From: Symbiodinium natans
Lineage: Eukaryota > Sar > Dinophyceae > Suessiales > Symbiodiniaceae
Assembly (NCBI GenBank): GCA_905221605.1
Contig: CAJNDS010002084.1
Location: 126,001 to 190,000 of the forward strand
Reading direction: 5' to 3'
DNA length: 64,000 bases
The notes beneath the pieces are model-generated. The model made no database searches. It saw nothing but the letters and a program-made list of their open reading frames with translations, and had not been told where the DNA came from. This document shows, piece by piece, positions 51,901 to 63,742 of the stretch. The first letter of the stretch is position 1. The number at the start of each line of letters is the position of its first letter. Both the position numbers and the translations under genes were made by a program.

Positions 51901-52635
51901 GGTAACATCGGGAAAGAAACCATGTCGAGTTGTCGAGCATAGCATGTCGAGAAATGTCCTCGAGCTGAGGTTTCAGGAAAAGATCAATGAGCCTGCCGTT
52001 CGCGAGTATTTCACATCAATCGGCTTGGATGTATGGGACGCATGGAGTTTTTTCAAACTCCTCGACTTGGATGAAGGCTGAAGGGTTGAAGGGATGTGAA
52101 AGGGACAGCTGCATGGAGCTACACGGAAGAAGATATTCGGAGAGACGTGAAACATGGGGCGGTCAAATTGTGTGTTGGATTGATGCCACGACCCAAACTC
52201 GGTTCTTGGGTTTCTGTGAAAGCACCAGCAGCAGTGTGGTACCGGAAACCATATGATCATGCTTCTTGTCTGGGAATCAGGCCTGCTGAAGACAGCTGAA
52301 GTAGATAATGATTGCCCACGCAGGTTGCTGGCATTGTTCAAGATCCTCTCGTAGCTTGTTGTGTTGCAGGCGGTTCTGTCGAAGTGGACGAGTTTCTGAT
52401 GGGTTGTTTGCGTCTTCGAGGACAAGCTCGGGCTGTTGATGCTTCTTGTCTGGAGGAAGGCAACAAAGCTATGCGTGTATGTTGCAAGCATGCTGACTCC
52501 GGTTGGTTTAAGCTCTCACACCTGGCAATGTTCCGTGCGAGCACCAAGGTTGGTAAGATCATCTATGACCAAACGTGGATGATCAGACGCTTGAAAAAAC
52601 ATGAAGCTACTGGCAGCACCAGAAATGCCGTGTAG
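48144..52635 (+). CDS. Single-domain voltage-gated cation channel with C-terminal EF-hands (12 exons)
   Basis: Exons: 48144-48360, 49091-49462, 49654-49730, 49851-49948, 50048-50090, 50197-50226, 50704-50726, 50796-50886, 50999-51088, 51977-52076, 52370-52440, 52549-52635. All phases agree and give 432 codons plus stop. The first exon holds S1 (FFFAVMVLVNCVFIG); its true start, and any earlier exon, are uncertain. S2 is LALLFAIELAMRLCAYG and S3 is LLDAFIVLSSIWDIVL. S4 carries ten basic residues spaced every third position. S5 follows, then the pore (MMSLFMCISGGTNWENV), then S6 (LFLFYVAFTYLAVLN / VLTAVFCQSAIESAQ). Two EF-hand-like units come next (LLDLFEQVGEEDGTITFE and FFKLLDLDEGGSVEVDEF), then MGCLRLRGQARAVD. 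The layout resembles single-domain protist channels (EukCat-like). It would conduct cations across a membrane under voltage control with Ca2+ feedback. Donors: GT, GT, GT, GA, GC, GT, GT, GT, GC, GC, GC. Confidence 0.85.
48421..49085. repeat. GT-rich microsatellite cluster in channel intron 1
   Basis: Blocks of (GT)n lie at about 48421-48440, 48475-48600, 48805-48910 and 49020-49080, with GTAGC/GTGTA words at about 48966-49010. The last block runs almost to the acceptor TACAG at 49086-49090. Val/Cys-rich and Thr/His-rich frames here are artefacts. Confidence 0.95.
51113..51664. mobile_element. MITE-like element with 23-bp terminal inverted repeats, inside channel intron 9
   Basis: GTAATCCGAGCACCTGTTTA plus ATT (51113-51135) is repeated as an exact reverse complement at 51642-51664. 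The 552-bp element has no coding capacity. It includes AT-rich words such as CCTATTGTTTTTCATAGAGA in tandem variants and a poly-G run near the right end. Counting from the second base, each end carries TA next to the inverted repeat, which would fit a Tc1/mariner-type TA duplication, but this is not proven. It starts 24 bp after the GC donor of exon 9, so splicing presumably removes it. Confidence 0.82.
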
Positions 52636-55600
52636 TACTGTAGCAAAGTGCCCAGCTCTTTGTGCATGCCACTTCACAGCAGACAAGGAAACCAGAGCTA
52701 TTTTCAGTCATACGTGGAGGTGCAGCTCAAGCAGGTGAGGCTTATCTTAACCGTACTGCTCATGTCAGCCCTAAATGACGGTCTGCGCATGATGCCTCGC
52801 AACATGTTCTACATGACAGAGAGCTTGGTTGCATGAAATCAATCCACTGTTCAAGCTCTGTATGCCTCTGTATGATCTTCATGTTGTAGATGCCAAGGAA
52901 AGACTTGCTGAGCCGACTCACGGGCGTTCGATTGCAGTCGGTTCATGTCCTTGGGACAGCGCACCCGTGAGACGTTCCTGTATTTGCCAATCCGTTTGCT
53001 TTCAGAAGACTCCAGTGCCAGCCTGTTTGTTGACATGGTAAAAGGGTTTGGCCCGACAGGCGAAGATTGTTACGGAAGCGAGGTTCAAGAACGGATTTCT
53101 ACATCCGCATTATCCATTGACTAAAATGCAAGATAGTGCTAAGTTTGGCAGGCAGCCGCTTCTCGAAGTTTGTGCGGGGTTGAATTTGCGACATGAAGCA
53201 CGGAATGCGCTACCTGCCGCTACCCATTTCCAAGATCGGGTCCTTTTCGTTATTGCGAACGTCCGTTTGTTGTTTGAGATCCATGCTGATTCACCCATCG
53301 GCGAAAGACCCGAGTACTTGTGCTTTAGTCTGTGCCAGACGGCATCTGAAAGGCACAATACAACACCAATTATTTGCACCTCAATTACACTTGAGGGCCG
53401 TAGAACACGACGCGGAAGCTTGCTCAAAGCACTTGGGCACGAAGTTGATCTGATCAAGTCAGATCGGCAGAGTCCACAGCGGCGAAGGCACAAAGGTGAG
53501 CCAGGGCAGGTGAATGTTGACGAGAGCGAGAACGATTGAGTGCTTAGGCAATGCTACGGACAGCTGAAAGTTGCGAGTGGGTGCTGCTCCGTCTGTAGCA
53601 GACGAGTACATCATTAGTCATAGAACCCACCGCTGCTTTGTTATCGCCTTCGTTCAGGAAGCCTTGGCCGATATGAAGAAGGTACTGGCAACCGGGCTGC
53701 ATTTGTCTTGTTGGCAGGCGTGTTCATCCTACGCGCACTCTAGACACTCTAGATGCTGTGTGAGCACTCAAAGCAGCTCAGAGATTCCCCTCATATTCAA
53801 AATAGCTCAGAGATGCAGAGAAACTCATATTCTACGTGCTTCCAAGGTGCATGACACTGCCTTCCTGTGTTGCAGGAGTTTTAGGCGTGCCTCACTGAGC
53901 CAAGGGTCCCGCATGGTACAATTCTGTTCTGGGCCGGAATCCGGTGACAAAGGAGTCGGAGACAGGGCACCATTAGGGTTTAAGGTTTAAGTTTAGGGTT
54001 GAGGGCCGGGGATTCCTTCACAGCCGTGGAGTTTGCAGGAGCAATTGGTCATGCTTCCAGAGTCGATGCGAGAAGAGGCTTCCTTTCACTTGTGCTCAGA
54101 GGTCTCTTGCGGCATTTTGTCTGACGTGCACAAATCTCCGGGATGGGACTGTTTCAGGTGATGCACGCCTTGAACAACACAGCCGGATGCCCAGCATCGC
54201 GGGGTCCACGTGTACAGGATTGTGCTGCAGGATGCCCGGGGTCACCTGGTGACCTGAGGTGCTGCCGGCCCGTTTCCAGCAGCTTGAGAAGTTCCTCACC
54301 ACTTCAGAGGGTCCTTACTTCTGCGGCGACAGGACATGAGCATCCAAGCCTCTCCAAGTCTCCAAGCTCATGTCAAATTCCAAAACATGACTGGTTGTGT
54401 TTTCTTGACCGGCAGGATGACTATCTGTGACCTGAGCGTGCATCTCGTTTGTGCTACTGCGACTTCTGGCTTCGGCTTTCTGTCTTTCATTTTGGGCACT
54501 AGCCCACGGCTTCAGAAACATGCCATAAGACGTGCATGTCCACAAGCACTAGTCGTGCCATTGCTTCGTGTGTTCAGGTATGTTTATGCGTCGGGACTCC
54601 TCGACGGAACTTACGTGACGGGCATTGATCCCAGCGTCATGGACAACTGCCCAGGCTCGAGTGCAACAAGCTGCAGAGGCAAATCTTTCGAAAAGCTCCG
54701 TTTCTGACAGGCTTGAAAGCTCTGGTTGAACGAGTGGGCAATCACCCCCGTGTGCCATCGCCACGTGATTGAGATAGACTAAGCTTGGACGGTCGCAGAC
54801 TTAATCAGCATGAATGCCATTGATGCCTCCACAGACCCGGGCTCGAAGAACAAACTGCGTTCGTAAGCGTTGTGGTGACCATGGTGGGAGATCAGTCTGC
54901 GCTGGTGCAGCACAAGTTTGCCGTGACAGGACCTCGGGGTTCTGTGTTCTGTTAGCGTCACGGGCAATCACGTTCACCACTCATCGCAGCGGTACTTGTA
55001 CCTGCTGCAAGCGCACGGTGCCTGTGGAGAAGCTGGCAGCCCCATACATGGCGCATGTCGGCTGAAGCCACGCTGCTAGAAGAGTCAAACATTGCTCGAA
55101 CAGGTGTTTTGCTGCTTGGCGTCACAGTGCTGCTGGATGCCGCCCGCAGGCTTCGCTCCAGGAAAGGCGGAGGGCATTAGCATCAGTAGCAGGAGCTACT
55201 GTAGGCGATTGCAGGCGAAAGCCTGTCGACACGGTTGAGAACAGCAGTGAGCTCGCACCAAACGAGCAAAAACCTGGAGTACTCTAAAAGTGCTTTGCGG
55301 CAGACTCAAATAGTGTAATCTTTCATATCCTTCTTTCCTCCTCTTGAGCCGCCCGCCATTGACTGCGATTTGGCGAAAGATCGTGGCAGGAGAAAGCCTG
55401 GTGATTTGATCCCTTGCCTGCCAGGCCTGTTTGCCCGGTTTGCGGGCTTCAACAAGCATCCACCATGCAGCATCTGTCATGCAGTCGCCTAACCTCTAAG
55501 TCTCTCTCAGGGTATGGAATGGAGCTTTGCGCATGGTGTGCCAACTCATGAAAACAGGTAGGCGAACCCTCTCTTGTTGGTCATGCCATAGTACAATGGT

Positions 55601-55920
55601 CCATGGAGACCCATGTAAGTCGACACTTGTGCAGGTGGGTGGCCAATCGTGGGCCACTTCTTCACTCTCATGCGAAACTTGTCAAGTTGACGGTGCTTTT
55701 CTGCTCACCCTCGGTGGGGTTGTTCGACTTGAGCTCAGCAGAACTCAGCTATTCTCCTCACCCAGGTGTCTCGTACTCGCGGCTCCCTCCCACAAATAAC
55801 CACCCCCCCAGAGAATCCCACATATCCTGCAGAGAACGTGTATGGATCATTCCGGACTGGCGATTAGAGCTAACATGCAGGGATACTGTGCGGGGATTGT
55901 CTGGGGACGAGCTCTCCAGG
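52636..55920. other. Stretch without recognised genes
   Basis: The longest frame (163 codons, 53048-53539) has no recognisable domain. A telomere-like tract lies at 53971-54003. No transposon ends or tandem arrays are seen otherwise. Confidence 0.4.
53971..54003 (+). repeat. Short telomere-like tract
   Basis: The words CATTAGGGTTTAAGG and GTTTAGGGTTGAGGG occur together, variants of TTTAGGG. Confidence 0.55.
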
Positions 55921-55936
55921 GATACTCTGCGGGATG

Positions 55937-56050
55937 TTTTTTTGTTTTTGTTTTTGTTTTTGTTTCTGTGGATTTTCTGAGGGATTGCCTGAGGGATTGT
56001 CTGAAGGATTTTCTGAGGGATGTTCTACGGGATTCTCTGAGGATTCTGTG
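55937..56050. repeat. (GTTTTT)n and GGGATTGCCTGA-type minisatellite
   Basis: (TTTTTG)n is followed by about nine degenerate 12-bp units of the form GAGGGATTGTCT / GAAGGATTTTCT. Confidence 0.8.
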
Positions 56051-56079
56051 CGATATTCCAATGGCTATGACATGCTATG

Positions 56080-57105
56080 ACATGCTGTCGGGGTCGGATG
56101 ATTCGAATACAACTCAACATCTCCAGGAGGTGCTGAAGCCCTCGTTCCGAGATTCGAGTTGGCTATGTCTGTCGAGTCGGAGGATTCGAATTCAACTCAA
56201 CATCTCTAAAAATCATTGGAAAACCCGCAAAAGCCCTCTGATCTTTCCAAATTAAAATGTTTGAAAACCTTCAATCATCCCAATTTTTTCTTCGCACTGT
56301 GCTGCTGCTGATCACCATTGGTGCTTGGCACTGGCACATGTCTGCACACTGTTTTTGACAGAACCTTTAACCCTACCCCGGCGTGGACACGAGAGCTTCT
56401 AGAAACTCTCGTGTGCACCCTATAGCCCAAGATGGAGCCAAGATGGCTACCATCCTTAGAAGGTGTGTAAGCCCTCATTTCGGGAGTCGATTTGGCTAGG
56501 AGATTCTGTCGAATCGGATGATGCCAATGCGGTTCAACTTTTTTGTTGCTTTGTGAATGCGTGGGCCAGAGGGTGAAGCCCCAGTATGATAGGGAAACTT
56601 GGAGCACTTGCGACATTTGAAACACTTGAAGCGCTTGACACCTACTGAAGTGCTTGGAACCTCCCGAACCAACAGCCGCTGCCCTTTGTTGTTTTGTGAA
56701 TGCCTGGGTCAGAGGAGGTGAAACCTCGTTCCGAGAATTGATTTGCCCTATGAAGTCGGATGATGCGAATGCAGCTCAACATCTCCGAAATGTGCTTCAA
56801 CCTAGAGGCGCGATTACCGGATGATGCCAAAGTAGCTCAGCATCTCTAGAAGAGTGTGATTAAACCCTGATTCGTTTGCTCAATTTGGTGCTGAGATGCT
56901 GCAGAATTGGATGGTAGCAGCGCAACTCAACATCTAGATAATGTGCTTAAGCCCTCCTTGAGAAACTCGGTTTGGCTATGAGATGCTGTCGAATCGGATG
57001 ATACCAGTACAGCTCAACATCTACAGGATGTGCTTAAACCCTCGTTCCGAGACTCGAGTTGGCTTTGAGATGCTGTCGAGTCGGATGATTCGAATACAAC
57101 TCAAC
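56080..57105. repeat. Degenerate tandem repeat of about 88-100 bp
   Basis: Units contain AAGCCCTCGTTCCGAGA, then GAGATGCTGTCGA, TCGGATGAT, and ACAACTCAACATCTCC. Recognisable starts lie near 56137, 56470, 56712, 56866, 56951 and 57040. The last two are the best preserved. Confidence 0.75.
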
Positions 57106-57835
57106 GGTGCTTGACTCTTGCACATTTGCACTTGACTAGCTTTTGGCACTTGACGCAGTGCACGCCGATACTTGACGCACACTTGACACGTTGCATATTG
57201 CCACCTGACACTTGACACTTGACATAGGGACTTGATAACATAGGTGGCACATCGACACTTGGTGCAATGCACACTCTCACTGGACACATTGACACTTGGC
57301 ACGTAGCACATTGATGTTTGACACATTGATACTTGCCACTTGACAATTTGCACATTGCACATTGAAACGTAACACATTGGCATTTAACACTTGTACATGG
57401 ACACTTGACACTTGCACATTTGCACCTGAGACATTGCACACAGGCAGACACACACACACACACATGGCATCCTGTACATTCGCACTTGGCACACTTGACA
57501 TTTGATACATTGCACATTGACGCCTTACACATTGACATTTGACACTTAGCATTGCACATTGAAACTTGACACATTAGCAGGTTGATGAACAGACTTTTCA
57601 CGATGACAGTGCATTCTGTCGTCAAAGGCAATTTTTGAAAGGCATCCAGTCGCAGAGTCAAGATGAAAGTGCTTCCAAAGGAAGTTTTTAAAAAGCGAAA
57701 TCGCAATCAGTTGGAAAGACATCTTTTTTGTGATTCCGCCTCAAAGACATTCAAGTTTCAATGTGCAAATGTGAAAAGTGTGAAGTGTAAATGCAATGTG
57801 ACGAGTGTCACTCTGCAATGTGTCAATGTGCCAAC
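57106..57835. repeat. CACTTGACACATTG-type short repeats in inverted arrangement
   Basis: 57112-57575 is filled by degenerate 7-14 bp words such as ACACTTGACA and CACATTGACA. 57750-57835 carries the reverse-complement words (CAATGTGTCAATGTG). About 170 bp of unrelated sequence separates the two, so the region can fold back. Cys/Met/Gln-rich minus-strand frames (up to 201 codons) come from the repeat. Confidence 0.8.
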
Positions 57836-58550
57836 GTGCAAGAAAATTGGGTTTGCCTGGGGGTAGGAGGGGCCTGGGGACTCGGGCGAGGAGAATAGCT
57901 GAGTGAAAATATCTCACGGTGCTGAACATTATTGATTCTGAGGGGCTTTCGCCGGGCAGTGATTGTGAGATGCGTGTGTCCGCGTGTCAGCGCCCACGGT
58001 GACACAGGATATTGCCGAGAGAACTCAAACTTGGCGATGGGACGGTGGGCTGTGGACATAGCAAAAAATCAAGGCAGGGGAAGGCTACAATATCATACAC
58101 TAGACTCAACTGACATGTGTGACATGAACAATGGCATGCTTCGAGGCTTGCCGATTTTCAGAGCCTCTCTCTTGGGCTCTGACTTGGTTTCTTGGCACAT
58201 TTGTTCTCAGCATTGCACGCTGCCCACTATGTTTGCCCACCAAGCTGGCGTAATCTTCATTTTGCTCTGGTGAGGTCTGGGTTTCGGATCCGGATCTGAC
58301 AGAGGAGATCATGCAGGGGGACCCGCACAGGCACATGATTCTGAACCTTTTTGCTTATTTGTGGTCTTGTCTTTTGAAGGAGTGAAAGAAGGAAAGAGAA
58401 AGGTCAGAGAGACACTATGAGATGCGGAGGTACACCAAGGACTTCTCGCAGCTGCCACTAGGTGGAGACCTGATCGAGTTATCCTTCGGAGTGACGTGGC
58501 TGCAGAGTCGAAGCTGCCATCTTTCAATGCATGACGGGCTTTGCTGGGAG
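57836..58550. other. Possible location of the missing 5' exons of the P450 gene
   Basis: An open segment at about 58422-58500 (contains TKDFSQLPLGGDLIELSFG) lies just before the first recognised P450 exon. I could not match it to the P450 N-terminus, and I see no proline-rich hinge or membrane anchor. Confidence 0.3.
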
Positions 58551-61500
58551 CAACGTTGCCCAAGAACGGTATGTTCTTTGCCGCGACCGGCGATGCAAAG
58601 TGGGAGATCCCGCACAGGATCCTCAAGACGCCCTTCTCTGTCCGAGGCTGGCTTGGGATGGCTGTAGATGTTTCACGCCTACCCGCTTTAAGGAGTTTGC
58701 TCTGTGATATTTCCCTCGGTATCCCTCGGTTACAAGAGGGGATCAAGTGCAACGTCAGCTCCCCCCAACACGACCCTGTCCGGCTGTTTCATGAGACATC
58801 CCCCAAGTCCCCTGGCCGAGCATGAGACTAATCAGAAAACCAGCTGTTTTATAGAATTCATGGAGATTTATACAGGCCGACTATGGCCCTCTGCCAATCA
58901 ATGCCCATCGTCGGGCCCGAAAAACGAAAGACACCGAAACCTGGCCACTTCTTCGTAGGCTGCAGGTGTCTGCAGGCAAGACGTCACCGCTTCATCGAGC
59001 ATGCCACCCCTCCCCTGTATTGAGGGGTGTGACGTTGCTGGAGCAAAATGTTCGATCGGATTGGTTCGACGACACCATTGTACTGTTGCGCCCGCTTTAG
59101 TATCGCTTCTCGCGGTACAGGGAAGTTCCGGAAAAATACAGGGGATACCCCTATTAATGATGCTCATCCGCAATCATTATGTGAAGTTCGCGGCCCGAGG
59201 ATGACGGGTGGCCCAGGGAGCCAAAATTATCAAATGGGGTTTTGAATAAGAAGGCCTTGAAAGCTCAGACCCTAGCTTCAAGGCTTGGCGCAATTCGAAC
59301 TCCAAACTCCAGAATTTTCTGGAGTCGTCTTTAGATAGACCCCTGTTAAATTTCAGTACGAAACAGGCCCCCAAGCACTGTTTCAATGGAGTAAGTAGCC
59401 CACGAGCTGCCTCATGCGCTTTAGTATATTGTTTCGGTTACCCGCATTTGCCCGCAGCCGGGGAGCCAAAAAGCCTGGAAAGCTTAAGCGCTCAAGCTTC
59501 GGATTGCCTGATGCTGAGGCATACGTGCGATCATGCCGATGATGCGCGAGCAAGCAGACAAGCTAGTGGCAGCCTTGAAGCGTGACGTCGGCCATGGTGG
59601 AAGCACGTACATCGATGCCAGCCACCTAGTTGAGGAATTCAAGTCGGTATGTGTGGGGAATTGTGGGGAGGATGATGCGATTCCCAGCGTTTTTGCCCGT
59701 AACATCGAGGCGTGGGTGACGAAGATGGCCTTCGAAACGATTGCAGTTTGTGGGCTGGGCACGCTCTTTGGCCAAACTTGCTCTCTCCCTCTTTGTGTCT
59801 TCGTCCTTCTCCAATTCAACACGAGCACGTGGAGAGAGAGAGGGGGGGCGAGAGTTTGGCAAGGCGAGGCTTGAGGGCTTGTGCTCAATTTCGCGCTTGG
59901 GAGGTCCTTCGGGTGCTTCGAAGATGACCAGACGCACCCCTTCATCAACGCGCTCAACGAGGCCGGTGGCAGTGCTGCAACAAGCTTCCGAAGCTTTAGA
60001 AGCGAGTGGCTCTTTGTCTCTGTCTGAATCTCTGGCGCAGACGATTGCAGCTATCGATCCTTTGGGCCAGTGCCCGGCCATCCTGAGGCTGTTGCTTTCT
60101 GGGATCTTGTCGGGATCCCCCTGTGCAAAGCTGCAGTAAGCCTCAAGAATCAACGATCCCTCAATTTGTCCACAAGCTTTTGCACGTTTGTGCCTTGGAA
60201 CAGAGTGCGTTTGCCGTCGGAATGGCCAGAGGCCATTGTTCTGTCGGGATCTCATGAACAAGTACCTTACCGGGTCCAAAAGCTGCTTGCCTGATCCACC
60301 TTCTATTTCTCCACTTGGAACCGATTGTGTTAGCTCACCTGCTGCGCGGATGTGCAAAGGCATCCGTGACACTTGCTGTGATGTGATTCGACAGCGTCGT
60401 GGAGCAGGCAGCACTGGCGAGAGCCGGAAGGACTAACCGCAAGACATGTGGTCAGCAGAGCCTTCGCTGCTTGAAAGAGTTCGCCCGGAAAGAGCTTCCA
60501 GGCTTGAGTGCGTTGCTGCATAGCCCGGTTCGTCAGTACTGCCTTGTGCCTTCACCAACAGCCAGCCAACAAGCAGGGGCAATGAGTGCATGTCCGTGTT
60601 GTGACATGTTGACAAACATGTCGGGCAGGACCTTCTTGACATGATGCTGAATGATGTGGATGCAAAGACAGGTCAAACCATGAGCCATGGCCAGCAGAGG
60701 ATGTAGCAACACTGCAATGCTTGGTTTCGGCATTCTGCGCACTGCTCTGGACTCGCCCCTTAGGGTTCCTTCATCTCTGAGGACTGAGGACATGATTGTC
60801 GACAACGTGCTCACTTTTCTGTCTCTCGGTTCATTTTCTGCTCATGCACCCGAAAAACGGTACATCGCGGCTTCTCGCGGCTTCTCGCGGCTTCTCGCAG
60901 CTTAAGGTTCGCTGGTCAGGACTCCACCGCAGCGGCCATGGCTTCGTGCCTTTGCTTCTTGCTGCCTGGCGAAATCTTGTGGGAGTGGGGGGAACTTTCG
61001 CCATTGCCTTACTCGACTTTCTGCTGAGCCCTCGAGGTGCTCTTTCCCGGAGTGCAAGGACCTGGGATTGGAGTCGCGAACAAAGTCATGTCAAACATGA
61101 GACGTGTAGTGGGAGTGCGAGGAGCGACTCATCAAGGAGATCGACGAGGTGGTTGGCAATGACCAGTTGGAGTGGGACCATCTGGGAAAGTTGCAGATGC
61201 TGGGCCGAGTTCTAATGAGTTCCAGGTCCTTCGCAGATGCTGCAAAGTCTCAAGGTGAAAATGTCGTAAAATGTCCACGTCTAAGAGTCTAAGGTATCTG
61301 GATTGGTGCCTGAAGGAGACACTCCGCCTGGCACCCCCAGCACCCATCATCTTGCGGCAATCAACGAAAGGTGCCGAAGAGCAGCTGCTGGGAGGAAGAT
61401 GGCGGATGCGTGCGGAGATGCCGGTGATCATCAACATCATGGCTCTGCACTACAGCACCTGGGACTCCACCTCAACTAATCTCCAACTCGACAACCCGAG

Positions 61501-62183
61501 ACTGACATACTGTAGGAGTGAGGCCGTTAGGCAGAGGTGGGAGTCCTGGGAGTCAGCATTCATCGAGGCAAAGCGCTCTGGGGAGATGATGCTGCAGAAT
61601 TCCGCCCCGAGCGCTGGGAGTGGCTTGCCACCAGTGTTACAAAGAAGCTACATGGCACATGCCGTGGTTCGTGATCGTTGTTGAATTTTCCGGAGGCAAG
61701 AGCATGATGTTGCTTGGCATGGCTCTTGCTGAGGCATGGCCAGCCGCACAAGTTCGCCTACATGCCGTTTGCTACGGGTCCACGTGCCCCACCTGCTTGG
61801 TATGGGTCTTGATGAGTCTTAGATTGTCTTGAGCCTTGAGTTAGCATCCAGACCCAGGCCAATGCATCGGCAGAGAGTTCACGTTGGTGGAACAGAAAAT
61901 CACAATGGCACTGGTGCTGCACCAAGACTTGCTGCCGAGCCACAAAGTAGGTGGTCCTCAGCCTCACCCCTCTGGGGAAGAACTCCTCAGCATATTTTCG
62001 TGCTCTTTCCCTCCCATGTCATGCTGAACAGAATCAAAGGACCAGGAATAATCTCAGGTAAAGTTCTTCCAGAACTTCGACCTTCGCTCTGCAGACACCA
62101 CGCAGGTCTTTACGAAGCTTATGAGTTCCCTTTTTTCGGTGCCGGTCCATGCCAACCATGTTGGTGCAGACAGCTCGCAGTGA
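58551..62183 (+). CDS. Cytochrome P450 monooxygenase (about 15 exons, 5' end missing)
   Basis: Confident exons: 58551-58646, 59519-59646, 59710-59762, 59904-59965, 60360-60430, 60629-60681, 60782-60820, 60907 to about 60970, about 61110-61195, 61294-61454, 61568-61633, 61734-61783, 61858-61925, 62058-62183. One more lies at about 60190-60294. Motifs in order: helix C W-x3-H-R (AKWEIPHRILKTPFSVRG), MMREQADKLVAAL, MAFETIAVCGLGT, EDDQTHPFINALNEA, DLLDMMLNDVDAKTGQTM, I-helix oxygen-binding FAGQDSTAAAM, K-helix CLKETLRLAPPAP (E-x2-R), FRPERW, and heme loop PFATGPRQCIG with the Cys ligand. The order and spacing fit a CYP102/CYP4-like fatty-acid hydroxylase clan, but the substrate cannot be read from sequence. 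The N-terminal third is not found. The protein ends at TGA 62181-62183, without a fused reductase. Donors are a mix of GT, GC and GA. Confidence 0.88.
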
Positions 62184-63742
62184 ATACAGCCCGGAAACAG
62201 GTTGAAGAAGGCTACGCGCTCGTGGACCACAAGAATGCCAAACATCCTCCCTTCCTTACAATTGATACGTGCCCCCACAGCAAGATACTCTAGACTCGAG
62301 TCGAGTTCGAGTTTAGGCCTAGGGCTCAAACGTGTTGCTGGACCATCAAGGCAAGTCAAGAAGGACAGCGCCTTCTTGGGCTTCTTCCGGGCATTCCAGT
62401 TGCTGGAGCGAGGGCAGGAAGGCTGTCCTGCATAAACAGCCCAGGTATGAAGGCCAGGCCGGTTGTAGAACTTGTTGCAGTGCGTTTGGTTGCTGAATCA
62501 CCGCTGCATCGATGCGTGATGCTGTCAATCGCTGCTGGCCATGATGACGATATCGAGTGCATGGGCCTTTATCTGGCGACCAGGTGTGGCTTGGGATTGC
62601 AGTGGAGCCACTCATCATCGGGGCACTTCTCCTCTAACACGCTCCGCCTGCAAGTGCTACCGGATTGGTGGCACCGCAGGTGAGTTGGCGGGGGGAGGGG
62701 GCGATAATTCGAAGTCCCAGGCATGCAGGCCGACGAGGGACCGGCAGCTACACACACTGCTGACTTGCGCTAGCAGGTGAGGCTGCATTTGCAAGTTTTT
62801 AGTCCAATTTAATGGCCCGCACACAGGTCACAAGAGCTTGCAGGCCTTTTCAAGAGTTCAAGAGCATTCAAGAGCTACAGCTAGGTGTACTCTGATGGGT
62901 GGTACAGTGCCTCAGATGCAGCCCCATGTCAAAATCGACGGAGTGCCTGGCACTTGCAGACACTGTTGTAATTTGAGTCCTTGCCCATTTGACCGGTTGT
63001 GCCGTTTCCGTTTGCATACAAGGGCTGATACGAACAGTTTGAAAGCTAAGGTTGATCGTGGCTCGTTTTGTTTTTCCTTGCTGCCTCATGTTGTATCGAC
63101 AATGCTTTTCGAAGTCAGTGTTCATCAGGGCATCCATATTGGGACTTGGTGCTTCAAGTCACTGAGACATCTTGTAGAAGGAGGGCGTCTGGCACTCAGT
63201 ACTCCCCAGAGATGGATCATGGTTAGTTGACCAATATGCGTTATTGTAAGCTTTAGTTGTTGGCATGTTTTTTCCGAGGGAGCATCAGTCTTCTTCGATC
63301 TTTGAACGGGTTGTAAAGAACAGTTGGAGATTTATGTGGTGCTCCTTTGCCAGGTCAGAGAATGGAATGAGAGTCATCCGTGAGTGTGGCATTGCAGGGT
63401 GCGTTATTCCTGCCAGAATTGTTTGTTCTGTTCTTGTCGTATTACGCCTTCCGGCTGATGCCTGCTGGGCTTGCCAAGCACCCAGAGCAGTCGAGGTTTC
63501 CGATTGGCCCGATGGCTCGGGCTCTCCACTTGTTTGGATCTTGATCCGATTCAAAAGCTGCCGTGGAGAGCTCTCGGGCGTGTTGTGTGCTTGAAAAACA
63601 GCTGCCGCGCCATCAGCTATGTTTTCTCAGAGTGCCATGAAAGCATCACAGGAATTTGGCTGCCGTGCGCCTTGCGTTATTGCATACAACCTAGGAGCAC
63701 GATAACGGCTCCATCAGTGGTCCCCCAGCCACATGTCTCCAG
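62184..63742. other. No gene recognised
   Basis: No domain, repeat or transposon end is seen between the P450 stop and the exon at the right edge. Confidence 0.4.

Noticed and set aside
53048-53539. 163-codon frame as a gene
   Set aside because: No family resemblance, and overlapping open frames of similar length exist in other phases.
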